Shown in pieces: positions 9,672-17,730 of a stretch of 64,000 nt of DNA; position 1 is the stretch's first letter, and every line of letters starts with the position of its first letter. Below the pieces are notes generated by a model. That model did no database searches, was not told the origin of the DNA, and saw nothing but the letters and a program-made list of their open reading frames with translations. Both the position numbers and the translations under genes were made by a program. Origin of the DNA: Streptomyces sp. PTY087I2 (lineage in GTDB: Bacteria > Actinomycetota > Actinomycetes > Streptomycetales > Streptomycetaceae); the NCBI RefSeq assembly GCF_001687325.1, contig NZ_LZRD01000011.1, positions 124,001 through 188,000 on the forward strand, written 5' to 3'.

Positions 9672-9730
9672 CACTGGTCGGTCCAGTGCAGGCCGGTCGC
9701 CCTCCCATTTCCGGGAATGGCGGCCGGCCT
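9672..9730 (+). other. Tandem hairpins between metH and the HAD gene
   Basis: A 6-bp stem CACTGG (9672-9677) / CCAGTG (9683-9688) is followed by a long stem AGGCCGGTCGCC (9690-9701) / GGCGGCCGGCCT (9719-9730) with one mismatch. TACACT at 9670-9675 could be a -10 box, in which case the second stem would be a leader structure of the HAD gene. Alternatively the pair terminates metH. Confidence 0.4.
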
Positions 9731-9757
9731 TCTCGTCCCTTACGGAAGGTGTGCCGG

Positions 9758-10468
9758 ATGACCAGTACGGTCCCCGCGTCCTTGACCCGCACGGCCGAAG
9801 AGGCCGCCTTGCAGGCGGTCCTTCTCGACATGGACGGAACCCTGGTCGACACCGAGGGTTTCTGGTGGGACGTCGAGAAGGAGGTCTTCGCCGGCCTCGG
9901 ACACCGCCTGGACGAGTCCTGGCGGGACGTGGTCGTCGGCGGTCCGATGACCCGCAGCGCCGGCTACCTCATCGACGCCACCGGCGCCGACATCCGGCTG
10001 GACGAGCTGACCGTGCTGCTCAACGACGGATTCGAGAACCGCATCAGCCGGGGTGTGCCGCTGATGCCGGGGGCCGAGCGGCTGCTCGCCGAGCTGGCCG
10101 TGTACGAGGTGCCCACCGCGCTCGTCTCGGCCTCCCACCGCCGGATCATCGACCGGGTGCTGGAATCCGTGGGCCGGCACCACTTCGCCCTCACGGTCGC
10201 CGGGGACGAGGTCGCCCGGACCAAGCCCCACCCCGAGCCCTATCTCACCGCCGCCGCGGGCTTCGGCGCCGACCCCTGGCGCTGCGCGGTCATCGAGGAC
10301 ACCGCGACCGGTGTGGCCGCCGCCGAGGCCGCAGGCTGCCGGGTGGTCGCCGTGCCGTCCGTCGCGCCCATCGCCCCGGCCGCCGGGCGCGTGGTCGTCG
10401 GCTCCCTCGAAGAGGTCGACCTCGCCTTTCTGCGCGGGCTGATCACCGGCTCCAGCGGCACCGGCTGA
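9758..10468 (+). CDS. HAD-superfamily phosphatase, beta-phosphoglucomutase-like subgroup
   Basis: A 236-residue cytosolic hydrolase. Motif I DMDGTLVDTE carries the nucleophile Asp24 and acid/base Asp26. A helical cap follows. Motif II includes ALVSAS, motif III is the Lys in RTKPHPEPY (about residue 155), and motif IV is VIEDTATGVAAAEAAG. These are the hallmarks of subfamily IA hydrolases acting on sugar phosphates or similar small phosphoesters; the exact substrate cannot be read from sequence. The ATG at 9758 follows GGAAGG. It stands alone downstream of metH, separated by hairpins. Confidence 0.88.
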   Translation: MTSTVPASLTRTAEEAALQAVLLDMDGTLVDTEGFWWDVEKEVFAGLGHRLDESWRDVVVGGPMTRSAGYLIDATGADIRLDELTVLLNDGFENRISRGVPLMPGAERLLAELAVYEVPTALVSASHRRIIDRVLESVGRHHFALTVAGDEVARTKPHPEPYLTAAAGFGADPWRCAVIEDTATGVAAAEAAGCRVVAVPSVAPIAPAAGRVVVGSLEEVDLAFLRGLITGSSGTG

Positions 10469-10772
10469 GCGGCCCGAGCGCGAACTTGTGAACGAATTGC
10501 GGATTTTCCGCTCCCCTCCGTGTGCGTTCCGGCAACGTTCCGTGGATGCAAATCAGCCACAGGGTGTTTCTGTGAAGAGGTCGGACGGGTGACCTTGCTC
10601 ACTCAGGGGTCTCCCGCGCCCCGCCGAAACGGGTGGGCTGTCCGGAATGGTGATCGTATGTCCGCCTCGTTGGGGGCCGGGGGAGCGTGAACCGCTCGCC
10701 AGGCGGTCGGAGGGCCCACCCACGGCTACTAACTTGGATTCCTCACCTGCCGGGATGAGGGAGAACGTCCAG
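10469..10772. other. Gene-free stretch upstream of the peptide-binding lipoprotein
   Basis: No convincing gene or large repeat was seen in these 304 bases. TAACTT at 10730-10735 could serve as a -10 element for the downstream gene, giving a leader of about 30 nt with GAGGGAG before the ATG. Confidence in that promoter is low. Confidence 0.4.
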
Positions 10773-12371
10773 ATGAACCGCAAGACCCTGGTGCTGCCGG
10801 CCGTCGTCGGCCTGCTCGCCCCCGTGCTCGCCGCCTGCGGCAGCACGGACAGCGGCGCCGGTGGCAACGGAGCCATCGTCGTCGGCACCACGGACCAGCT
10901 CGTGGCCTCCAAGGAGAACCCCGCGCCGCTCGACCCGGCCATCGGCTACGAAGCGGGCGTCTGGAACGTCCTGCGGCAGACCGTGCAGACCCTGACCACG
11001 GTGCCCAACGGCGGCGGCGAGCCCGTGCCCGAGGCCGCCCGCAGCTGCGCCTTCACCGACACCGCGAACGAGAGCTACCGCTGCACCCTGCGGGCGGGCC
11101 TCACCTTCGCCGACGGGACGCCCGTCACCGCCGAGGACGTGAAGCACTCCATCCAGCGCGTCATCGACATCGACTCGGACAGCGGACCGGTCGGTCTGCT
11201 CGCCAACATCGACATGATCGAGACCAAGGGCGAGGACCAGGTGATCTTCCACCTGAACACGCCCGACGCGACCTTCCCGTACAAGCTCGCCACCCCCGCC
11301 GCCGGCATCGTCCCGAAGGCGCAGTACCCGGCGAAGGCGGCCCGCACCGGCTTCCAGGTCGACGGCTCCGGCCCGTACACCATGAAGCCGCAGGTCGAGG
11401 ACGGCCGCGTCGTCAAGATCGCCTTCAAGAAGAACCCCTCGTACAAGGGTGAGCTGAAGGTCCTCAACGACAAGGTCGAGATGGACCTCTTCCCCGACGC
11501 CGACGCCATGGGCAAGGCGCTCGAGGAGAAGAAGATCCACCTGATGACCCGGGCGATGTCGCCCGAGCAGGCCCACGACATGCTCGTGGCGCCGAAGGAG
11601 GGCATCGGCCTCACCGAACTGCCCGGACTGGCCATCAGCTACCTCGGGTTCGACACCAAGAACCCCGTGGTCGACAAGCCCGTCCGGCAGGCCATGGCGC
11701 AGATCATCGACCGGGGCCAGATCGCGGGCAAGGTGTACGGCACCACCGCCGAACCCCTCTACTCGCTGATCCCCTCCAGCATCGCCGGGCACACCAACGC
11801 CTTCTTCAACAAGTACGGCGAGCCCAGCACCGCCAAGGCCGCGGCGATCCTCCGCGACGCCGGGATCAAGACGCCGGTGAAGTTCACCCTGCACTACACC
11901 AACGACCACTACGGCCCCGCCACCGCCGCCGAGTTCAAGGCGATCCAGCAGCAGCTGAACAAGTCGGGCCTCTTCGACGTCTCCGTCCAGGGCAAGGAGT
12001 GGTCGAAGTACCGCCCCGCGCAGAAGCGCGGCGACTACGCGGCCTACGGCATGGGCTGGTTCCCCGACTTCCCGGACCCGGACAACTACACCGCGCCCTT
12101 CCTGGACGCCAACAACTTCCTCAACTCGCCCTACCGGTCGCCCGAGGCGGAGAAGGTCCTCATCCCGCAGTCCCGCCGCGAGGCCGACCGCACCGCCGCG
12201 GCCGCCACCTACGAGAAGCTCCAGGACATCGTCGCCAACGATGTGCCGGTGCTCCCGATCTGGCAGGGCAAGCAGTACGTGGCCTCCCGCGATGGCATCG
12301 CCGGTGTCGAGCGCTCCGTCAGCGCCACCTCCGAACTCCAGCTCTGGGAGCTCAACCGGCACAGCGCCTGA
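10773..12371 (+). CDS. ABC transporter solute-binding lipoprotein, family 5 (peptide/nickel type)
   Basis: Captures peptides or related solutes at the cell surface for ABC import. The 532-residue precursor begins with a short signal peptide ending in the lipobox LAAC, so Cys would be lipidated after cleavage. The mature part shows the family 5 layout: LRQTVQTLTTVPNGGGEPVPEAA, then YRCTLRAGLTFADGTPVTAEDVKHS, later GSGPYTMK and FPDFPDPDNYTAPFL. The ATG at 10773 follows GAGGGAG. No permease or ATPase gene lies nearby: the genes on both sides are unrelated, so it must work with a transporter encoded elsewhere or act as a sensor. Confidence 0.9.
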   Translation: MNRKTLVLPAVVGLLAPVLAACGSTDSGAGGNGAIVVGTTDQLVASKENPAPLDPAIGYEAGVWNVLRQTVQTLTTVPNGGGEPVPEAARSCAFTDTANESYRCTLRAGLTFADGTPVTAEDVKHSIQRVIDIDSDSGPVGLLANIDMIETKGEDQVIFHLNTPDATFPYKLATPAAGIVPKAQYPAKAARTGFQVDGSGPYTMKPQVEDGRVVKIAFKKNPSYKGELKVLNDKVEMDLFPDADAMGKALEEKKIHLMTRAMSPEQAHDMLVAPKEGIGLTELPGLAISYLGFDTKNPVVDKPVRQAMAQIIDRGQIAGKVYGTTAEPLYSLIPSSIAGHTNAFFNKYGEPSTAKAAAILRDAGIKTPVKFTLHYTNDHYGPATAAEFKAIQQQLNKSGLFDVSVQGKEWSKYRPAQKRGDYAAYGMGWFPDFPDPDNYTAPFLDANNFLNSPYRSPEAEKVLIPQSRREADRTAAAATYEKLQDIVANDVPVLPIWQGKQYVASRDGIAGVERSVSATSELQLWELNRHSA

Positions 12372-12385
12372 GCCCCGACCGCACA

Positions 12386-12441
12386 ACGCCGTCCGGCCCG
12401 CGCCCTCCTCGCGACAGGAGAGATGCGGGCCGGACGGCGTT
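12386..12441. terminator. Bidirectional terminator between the lipoprotein and response-regulator genes
   Basis: Perfect 17-bp arms: AACGCCGTCCGGCCCGC (12386-12402) and GCGGGCCGGACGGCGTT (12425-12441), with a smaller stem in the loop. It sits between two converging genes and can terminate both. Confidence 0.8.
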
Positions 12442-12471
12442 CGCGCGGGCTTCTTCCGGAGCGCGGGGCCG

Positions 12472-13143
12472 CTACTGCGCGCCGGGGCGCACCAGCCCGC
12501 TCTCGTACGCGTACACCGCGGCCTGCACCCGGTCGCGCAGGCCGAGCTTCGTCAGCACATGGCCCACATGCGTCTTGACCGTCGTCTCGCTCACGAACAG
12601 CTCCGCCGCGATCTCCGCGTTGGACAGCCCCCGCGCCACCAGCTTCAGCACCTCGACCTCACGGTCCGTCAGCGTGTGCAGCGCGTCCGGCACCGGCTCC
12701 TCGCCGGACGGCAGATGGTCCGCGTACTTGTCCAGCAGCCGGCGCGTGATGCTCGGCGCGAGCATCGCCTCGCCCGCCGCCACCACCCGGATCGCCTGCA
12801 CCAGCTCGGCCGCCGGGGCGTCCTTCAGCAGGAAGCCGCTCGCCCCCGCACGCAGCGCCTCCACCACGTACTCGTCGAGATCGAAGGTGGTCAGCACCAG
12901 CACCTTCGCCGGGCCGTCCTTCCCGGGGCCGGTGATCTGACGGGTCGCCTCCACCCCGTCCATCCGCGGCATCCGGATGTCCATCAGCACCACATCGGGC
13001 TGGAGCGCCCGCACCTGGTCGATGGCCTGGAGACCGTCACCGGCCTCGCCGACCACCGCCAGATCGCCTTCCGCCTCCAGGATCATCCGGAAACCGGTGC
13101 GCAGCAGAGGCTGGTCGTCGACCAGAAGGACGCGGATCGCCAC
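12472..13143 (-). CDS. NarL/FixJ-type response regulator
   Basis: Two-component transcription factor of 223 residues. The receiver domain has acidic residues DD at 9-10, the phosphoacceptor Asp55 (LMDIRMPRMDG) and a conserved Lys in LLKDAPA. The C-terminal LuxR-type helix-turn-helix reads LTDREVEVLKLVARGLSNAEIA. The start is a GTG at 13141-13143 with AAGGAG just upstream. No histidine kinase gene is adjacent; the gene directly upstream is a RecB-like nuclease, 9 bp away and probably cotranscribed. Its kinase is therefore unknown. Confidence 0.92.
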   Translation of the reverse strand: MAIRVLLVDDQPLLRTGFRMILEAEGDLAVVGEAGDGLQAIDQVRALQPDVVLMDIRMPRMDGVEATRQITGPGKDGPAKVLVLTTFDLDEYVVEALRAGASGFLLKDAPAAELVQAIRVVAAGEAMLAPSITRRLLDKYADHLPSGEEPVPDALHTLTDREVEVLKLVARGLSNAEIAAELFVSETTVKTHVGHVLTKLGLRDRVQAAVYAYESGLVRPGAQ

Positions 13144-13152
13144 AGGAACTCC

Positions 13153-14064
13153 TTAAGGGCCCTCAAGGGCCACGGCTCGGCCGGCCTCGGCCCGGACCGG
13201 TCCCATTCTGCCCTGGCCATCCTCACCCGGGCCCGCCGGGCGGACCGACAGCGGATAGACCGGGGGAGTCCCGCCGAATTCCGGACACACCGCCTGGTGG
13301 TCGCACCAGCCGCACAGCTTCGTCGGCCGGGGCCGCCAGTCACCGGTCTCCGTCGCCAGCCTGATCGCGTCCCACAGCGCCAGCAGCTTGCGCTCCACCC
13401 GCTCCAGATCCGCCACCACCGGGTCGTACGTCATGACGTCCCCGCTGCCCAGATAGACCAGCTGGAGGCGGCGCGGCACCACACCCTTCAGCCGCCAGAT
13501 CACCAGCGCGTAGAACGTCATCTGGAACAGCGGCCCGTCCGCATACTCCGGCCGCGGCGCCTTCCCCGTCTTGTAGTCGACGATCCGGACCTCGCCGCTC
13601 GGCGCGATGTCCACCCGGTCGATCACCCCGCGCAGCCGCAGCCCCGACTCCAGCTCCGTCTCGACGAACATCTCGCGCTCGGCCGGCTCCAGACGCGTCG
13701 GGTCCTCCAGCGAGAACCACCGGTCCACCAGCCGCTCCGCCTCGCCCAGCCAGCGCGTCAGCCGCTCACCCTCCGCGTCCCCGGCGAACAGCTCGCCCAG
13801 CTCCGGCTTCGACTCCAGCAGCCGGTCCCACTGGCCGGGAATCAGCGCCCGCGCCCGGGGCGCCGTACGGTCGGCCGCCGGGACGTCGAAGAGGCGCTCC
13901 AGCACCGCATGGACCAGCGTGCCGCGGGTAGCAGCCTCGCTGGGCTTCTCCGGCAGCTTGTCGATGACCCGGAAGCGGTACAGCAAGGGGCACTGCATGA
14001 AATCGCTCGCCCGCGACGGCGACAGGGACGAAGGCGGCTGAGGCTGCCGCGGCACGGAGGTCAT
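13153..14064 (-). CDS. RecB/AddB-like PD-(D/E)XK nuclease with an iron-sulfur cysteine cluster
   Basis: A 303-residue single-domain nuclease. The core motif reads GVIDRVDIAPSGEVRIVDYKTG, giving Asp and Asp-Tyr-Lys catalytic residues. QCPLLYRF near the N-terminus and CGWCDHQAVC near the C-terminus together supply four cysteines, the pattern of the [4Fe-4S]-containing AddB/Cas4 nucleases. It is a stand-alone domain rather than part of a RecBCD helicase. DNA repair is the likely role; the partner helicase is not in the window. The ATG at 14062-14064 follows GGAG. In many actinobacteria it sits, as here, beside the site-2 protease and trmI upstream of the proteasome genes. Confidence 0.85.
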   Translation of the reverse strand: MTSVPRQPQPPSSLSPSRASDFMQCPLLYRFRVIDKLPEKPSEAATRGTLVHAVLERLFDVPAADRTAPRARALIPGQWDRLLESKPELGELFAGDAEGERLTRWLGEAERLVDRWFSLEDPTRLEPAEREMFVETELESGLRLRGVIDRVDIAPSGEVRIVDYKTGKAPRPEYADGPLFQMTFYALVIWRLKGVVPRRLQLVYLGSGDVMTYDPVVADLERVERKLLALWDAIRLATETGDWRPRPTKLCGWCDHQAVCPEFGGTPPVYPLSVRPAGPGEDGQGRMGPVRAEAGRAVALEGP

Positions 14065-14175
14065 GTCTCCAGACCCTACGGCCCGCCACTGACATCGAGC
14101 GGCATACCATCGACGGCAGACCCTCGCACACTGCATGATCGTGGCACAGACCACGCACCGAACCGAAGGGACCCC

Positions 14176-15426
14176 GTGGACGACAGCGGCGACAGCGGGC
14201 GGCCGCAGCCCGGCGCAGGGGGAACGGCCCCCGGCACCGACCCGGACAACGGCAAGCCGAAACGCCCCGCGGAGCCGGGCGGCGGCCTGCTCATGGGCCG
14301 CCCCTTCGGTGTGCCCGTCTACGTCGCCCCCAGCTGGTTCGTCGTCGCCGCGCTGATCACCTGGGTCTTCGGCGGCCAGCTCGACCGGGTGCTGCCCGAG
14401 CTGGGCGGCGCCCGCTATCTCGTCGCCCTGTTCTTCGCCATCGCCTTCTACGCCTCCGTACTCGTCCACGAACTGGCCCACACGGTCGCCGCCCTGCGCT
14501 ACAAACTCCCGGTCCGCCGCATCCAGCTCCAGTTCTTCGGCGGCGTCTCGGAGATCGAGAAGGAGACGGAGACCCCCGGCCGCGAATTCGTCCTCGCCTT
14601 CGTCGGGCCGCTCCTGTCCCTGGTCCTCGGCGGCGTCTTCTACGGCGCGATGCAGCTCGTCGAGCCCGGCACCGTCCCCGGCGTCCTGCTCGCGGGCCTG
14701 ATGATCTCCAACCTCATCGTGGCCGCCTTCAACCTGCTGCCCGGGCTGCCCCTGGACGGCGGCCGGATGCTCCGCGCCGTCGTCTGGAAGATCACCGGCA
14801 AGCCCATGAGCGGCACCATCGCCGCCGCCTGGGTCGGCCGGGGCCTCGCCGTCACCGTCCTCGTCGGACTGCCGCTCCTCACCCACACCGGAGCCCTCGG
14901 CGGCACCGCCCAGGACATCGGCGGCGTCGAGACCGTCATGGACGCGCTGCTCGCCGCGATCCTCGCCGGCATCATCTGGACCGGCGCCGGGAACAGCCTG
15001 CGCATGGCCCGCCTCCGCGAGCACCTGCCCGACCTGAGGGCCCGCACCCTGACCCGCCGCGCCGTCCCTGTCGAGTCCGCCACCCCGCTCTCCGAAGCGC
15101 TGCGCCGGGCCAACGAGGCCGGGGCCCGCGCCCTCGTCGTCGTCGACGGACAGGGCAACCCCAAGGGCGTCGTCCGCGAGGCCGCCATCGTCGGCGTCCC
15201 CGAGCACCGCCGCCCCTGGGTCGCCGTCAGCGGCCTCGCCCAGGACCTCACCGACGGCATGAAGGTCCCCGCCGAACTGGCCGGCGAAGCCCTCCTGGAC
15301 CGGCTCAAGGCCACCCCCGCCACCGAGTACCTGGTCGTCGAGGAGACCGGCGAGATCTACGGCGTCCTCTCCACCGCCGACGTGGAGCGCGCCTTCGTCA
15401 AGGCCATGGCCCGCCCCGAGTCCTAA
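14176..15426 (+). CDS. Site-2 protease (M50 family) with C-terminal CBS domains
   Basis: Intramembrane zinc metalloprotease of 416 residues. The zinc-binding motif is HELAH (His98, Glu99, His102) inside a membrane helix, and the third ligand is in the conserved FNLLPGLPLDGGR near residue 195. Several other hydrophobic helices surround these. The C-terminal third carries a CBS-domain pair (ARALVVVDGQGNPKGVV and EYLVVEETGEIYGVLS), suggesting nucleotide-controlled activity. Typical substrates are membrane anti-sigma factors or other single-pass proteins; RskA in this same window is a conceivable but unproven target. The GTG at 14176 was chosen because it follows GAAGGG. It is divergent from the nuclease gene. 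Confidence 0.9.
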   Translation: MDDSGDSGRPQPGAGGTAPGTDPDNGKPKRPAEPGGGLLMGRPFGVPVYVAPSWFVVAALITWVFGGQLDRVLPELGGARYLVALFFAIAFYASVLVHELAHTVAALRYKLPVRRIQLQFFGGVSEIEKETETPGREFVLAFVGPLLSLVLGGVFYGAMQLVEPGTVPGVLLAGLMISNLIVAAFNLLPGLPLDGGRMLRAVVWKITGKPMSGTIAAAWVGRGLAVTVLVGLPLLTHTGALGGTAQDIGGVETVMDALLAAILAGIIWTGAGNSLRMARLREHLPDLRARTLTRRAVPVESATPLSEALRRANEAGARALVVVDGQGNPKGVVREAAIVGVPEHRRPWVAVSGLAQDLTDGMKVPAELAGEALLDRLKATPATEYLVVEETGEIYGVLSTADVERAFVKAMARPES

Positions 15427-15445
15427 AGGGCCCCGGAATCACCGG

Positions 15446-15451
15446 TAGGCT
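15446..15451 (+). promoter_or_regulatory. -10 element placing the trmI transcription start at its ATG
   Basis: TAGGCT is followed by 6 nt (GGTCAC) and then the ATG at 15458, so the predicted first base of the message is the A of the start codon. No Shine-Dalgarno sequence precedes the ATG. This suggests a leaderless transcript. Confidence 0.55.
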
Positions 15452-15457
15452 GGTCAC

Positions 15458-16375
15458 ATGTCTGAACCGACCGGTGCCGCCCGCCGACGTGGGCCCTTCA
15501 AGGTCGGGGACCAGGTACAGCTCACCGACCCCAAGGGACGCCACTACACCTTCACGCTCGAAGCCGGAAAGAACTTCCACACCCACAAGGGTTCTTTCCA
15601 GCACGACGAGCTGATCGGTGCTCCCGAGGGCAGTGTTGTCCGCACCACGGGAAACGTCGCCTACCTCGCGCTGCGCCCCCTGCTCCCCGACTACGTCCTG
15701 TCCATGCCCCGCGGCGCCGCCGTGGTCTACCCCAAGGACGCGGGCCAGATCCTGGCCTTCGCCGACATCTTCCCCGGCGCCCGCGTCGTGGAGGCCGGGG
15801 TCGGATCCGGATCGCTCTCCACCTTCCTGCTGCGCGCCATCGGCGAGCAGGGCATGCTGCACTCCTACGAGCGCCGCGAGGACTTCGCCGAGATCGCCCA
15901 GCAGAACGTCGAGCGCTACTTCGGCTCGCCGCACCCCGCCTGGCAGCTGACCGTCGGAGACCTCCAGGACAACCTCTCCGACACCGACGTCGACCGCGTC
16001 GTGCTGGACATGCTCGCCCCCTGGGAGTGCCTGGAGGCCGTCTCCAAGGCCCTGGTGCCCGGCGGCATCCTCTGCGCCTACGTCGCCACCACCACCCAGC
16101 TCTCGCGCACCGTCGAGTCCATCCGCGAGATCGGCTGCTTCGCCGAACCGCAGCCCTGGGAGTCGATGATCCGCAACTGGCACGTGGAGGGCCTCGCCGT
16201 CCGCCCCGACCACCGGATGATCGGCCACACCGGCTTCCTGGTCACCGCCCGCCGCCTCGCGGACGGCGTCGAGCCGCCGCTGCGCCGCCGCCGCCCCTCC
16301 AAGGGCGCCTACGGCGAGGACTACGAGGGTCCGGGCAGCCAGAGCCGCGGAGGCTCCGCCGCCGACCGCGGCTGA
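15458..16375 (+). CDS. trmI: tRNA (adenine-58-N1)-methyltransferase
   Basis: Methylates A58 in the T-loop of tRNA using AdoMet. The 305-residue protein has an N-terminal small beta domain (FKVGDQVQLTDPKGRHYTF) and a Rossmann methyltransferase domain with the AdoMet loop VEAGVGSGSLS at about residues 111-121 and motif IV VDRVVLDMLAPWE. These fit the bacterial TrmI tetramer family. The arginine-rich C-terminal tail is normal for Streptomyces. Only a -10 box, and no ribosome-binding site, lies before the ATG. A strong terminator follows. Confidence 0.93.
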   Translation: MSEPTGAARRRGPFKVGDQVQLTDPKGRHYTFTLEAGKNFHTHKGSFQHDELIGAPEGSVVRTTGNVAYLALRPLLPDYVLSMPRGAAVVYPKDAGQILAFADIFPGARVVEAGVGSGSLSTFLLRAIGEQGMLHSYERREDFAEIAQQNVERYFGSPHPAWQLTVGDLQDNLSDTDVDRVVLDMLAPWECLEAVSKALVPGGILCAYVATTTQLSRTVESIREIGCFAEPQPWESMIRNWHVEGLAVRPDHRMIGHTGFLVTARRLADGVEPPLRRRRPSKGAYGEDYEGPGSQSRGGSAADRG

Positions 16376-16390
16376 CCCGCACAACGCACC

Positions 16391-16444
16391 GGCGCCGCCG
16401 CGCCGTTCCCCGACCGACCGGGGAACGGCGCGGCGGCGCCTTTT
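16391..16444 (+). terminator. Intrinsic terminator after trmI
   Basis: Arms of 21 perfectly complementary bases at 16391-16411 and 16420-16440 surround an 8-nt loop and are followed by TTTT. A classical Rho-independent terminator, unusually long. Confidence 0.9.
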
Positions 16445-16556
16445 CGTTGACCCCGCCGTTCCGCCCGGGTGTGAGGTGTGGCACGATGCCGGGCAACCCC
16501 TCGGGGTGTTCCCACCCCTTCACCGGGCTCCCAGGAACCATCAGGAGACATACCGC

Positions 16557-17138
16557 GTGCAGACCTCCGCGCTCCCGGACCTCGCCCACACCGCCGCCAA
16601 GCCGATGCACTGGCTCGCCACGGCCGCGGCGATGGCGGGCGTCGTCGCGCTGGCCGGGCTGCTCCAGCCCCGTACGGCCACCGCGACCGCCACGGCCGCC
16701 GAGCAGCGGACCACCACGCGGCACGGCGCCCCCGTGCCTGCCCCGGACCCGGCCGGCGTCGACTTCCCGCTGGAGTGCGGCGGCGCCGGGACCACCGTCG
16801 CGAAGCAGGCCCCCGGGGACCTCGACGGCGACGGGCGGCCGGAAACCGTCGCCGTGGTGCACTGCGCCGCCGGATCGGGCACCCCGCCCGGCGGCATCTA
16901 CGTCCTGACACAGACGAGCGGGGCCGCACCCCGGGTCGTGGCGACCCTGGTGGACCCCGCTGACAAGAAGACCGTCGGGGACTTCGCCGTACGCGACGGA
17001 GTCGTCTCGGCGACCCTCCTCGGCTACTCCTCGCTGGAAGTGCCCCGCTGCTGCCCCGACCAGGAGGAACAGGCCTCCTGGCGGTGGCAGGGGAAGACCT
17101 TCGTCCGCAGCTCCGGGGAGCTCGCCCGCAGCGTCTGA
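16557..17138 (+). CDS. Secreted or membrane-anchored protein of unknown function
   Basis: A 193-residue product with a hydrophobic segment MHWLATAAAMAGVVALAGLL near the N-terminus, either a signal peptide or a membrane anchor, followed by a Thr/Ala-rich linker and a compact extracellular part. That part includes DLDGDGRPETVAVVHC, reminiscent of the calcium-binding loop of FG-GAP repeats, and paired cysteines (CC in VPRCCPDQ). The start is the GTG at 16557, preceded by AGGAG at 16542-16546. No family is recognised with confidence. It lies between terminators and is probably monocistronic. Confidence 0.75.
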   Translation: MQTSALPDLAHTAAKPMHWLATAAAMAGVVALAGLLQPRTATATATAAEQRTTTRHGAPVPAPDPAGVDFPLECGGAGTTVAKQAPGDLDGDGRPETVAVVHCAAGSGTPPGGIYVLTQTSGAAPRVVATLVDPADKKTVGDFAVRDGVVSATLLGYSSLEVPRCCPDQEEQASWRWQGKTFVRSSGELARSV

Positions 17139-17178
17139 GCGCCGCCCGCGCGTCCCGGAGGCTCGCGCTCCCGGACGG

Positions 17179-17490
17179 CTACTCGGCGTCCGGCCCGTAC
17201 ACCTCGACGCTGTCCTTGACCCGCCGCACATGGATGCAGTCGCCGGGGCACTCCTTGGCCGAATCGACGACGTCCTGGAGAAGCGGCAGCGGCACCGGAG
17301 TGGTCGCCCCCGGGTCCTGGAGCAGCTCGTCGTCGGAGCTCTTCACATACGCCAGGCCGTCGATGTCCAGCTCGAAGACATCGGGGGCGTACTGCACGCA
17401 GATCCCGTCCCCCGTACAGAGGTCCTGGTCGATCCAGACCTCCAGGTCCTGCGTGTCACTGTCGCCCGGCGAGCCCTGCTGCACGGTCAT
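17179..17490 (-). CDS. Ferredoxin, single-cluster type
   Basis: A small acidic electron carrier of 103 residues. Cys25, Asp28 and Cys31 (CTGDGIC) and Cys81 (ECPGDC) form a C-x2-D-x2-C...CP pattern. That is typical of the [3Fe-4S], or Asp-ligated [4Fe-4S], ferredoxins that serve actinobacterial cytochromes P450 and related oxidoreductases. No redox partner gene is adjacent. It is divergent from arc with a 240-bp gap. The ATG is at 17488-17490. Confidence 0.88.
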   Translation of the reverse strand: MTVQQGSPGDSDTQDLEVWIDQDLCTGDGICVQYAPDVFELDIDGLAYVKSSDDELLQDPGATTPVPLPLLQDVVDSAKECPGDCIHVRRVKDSVEVYGPDAE

Positions 17491-17686
17491 GTGTCCTGCC
17501 GTTCCTGCGTATCCGAACCAATTGGAGCCAGCCCTGACGGGTGTTGAACGGTTCGACGATACAACCGGCGGCTTTCCGGTGCCGAAGGGTGGGTATTCCC
17601 TTGACGTGAGGGAGAGCGCAAGGGTGAAGATCGGACACGCCCCGCAGTCTTTGTGATCTAGGGGTTTCAATCACCACCCACCCAGG

Positions 17687-17692
17687 TAGGGT
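17687..17692 (+). promoter_or_regulatory. -10 element of the arc promoter
   Basis: TAGGGT, with TTTCAA about 16 bp upstream as a weak -35. The predicted start is near 17699, about 32 nt before the GTG, leaving room for the strong GGAGGAGG ribosome-binding site. Confidence 0.45.
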
Positions 17693-17730
17693 CAGGAAGC
17701 GTCCAGCTCCCCATGGAGGAGGTGAGGACC

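Noticed and set aside
6096..9674. A very long open frame on the minus strand opposite metH.
   Set aside because: It is a GC-rich shadow of the metH codon bias, has no family features and no ribosome-binding site.
17713..17730. An ATG in frame with arc, 18 bp upstream of the chosen GTG.
   Set aside because: It lies inside the GGAGGAGG ribosome-binding site that serves the GTG; the GTG start gives the usual 588-residue product.
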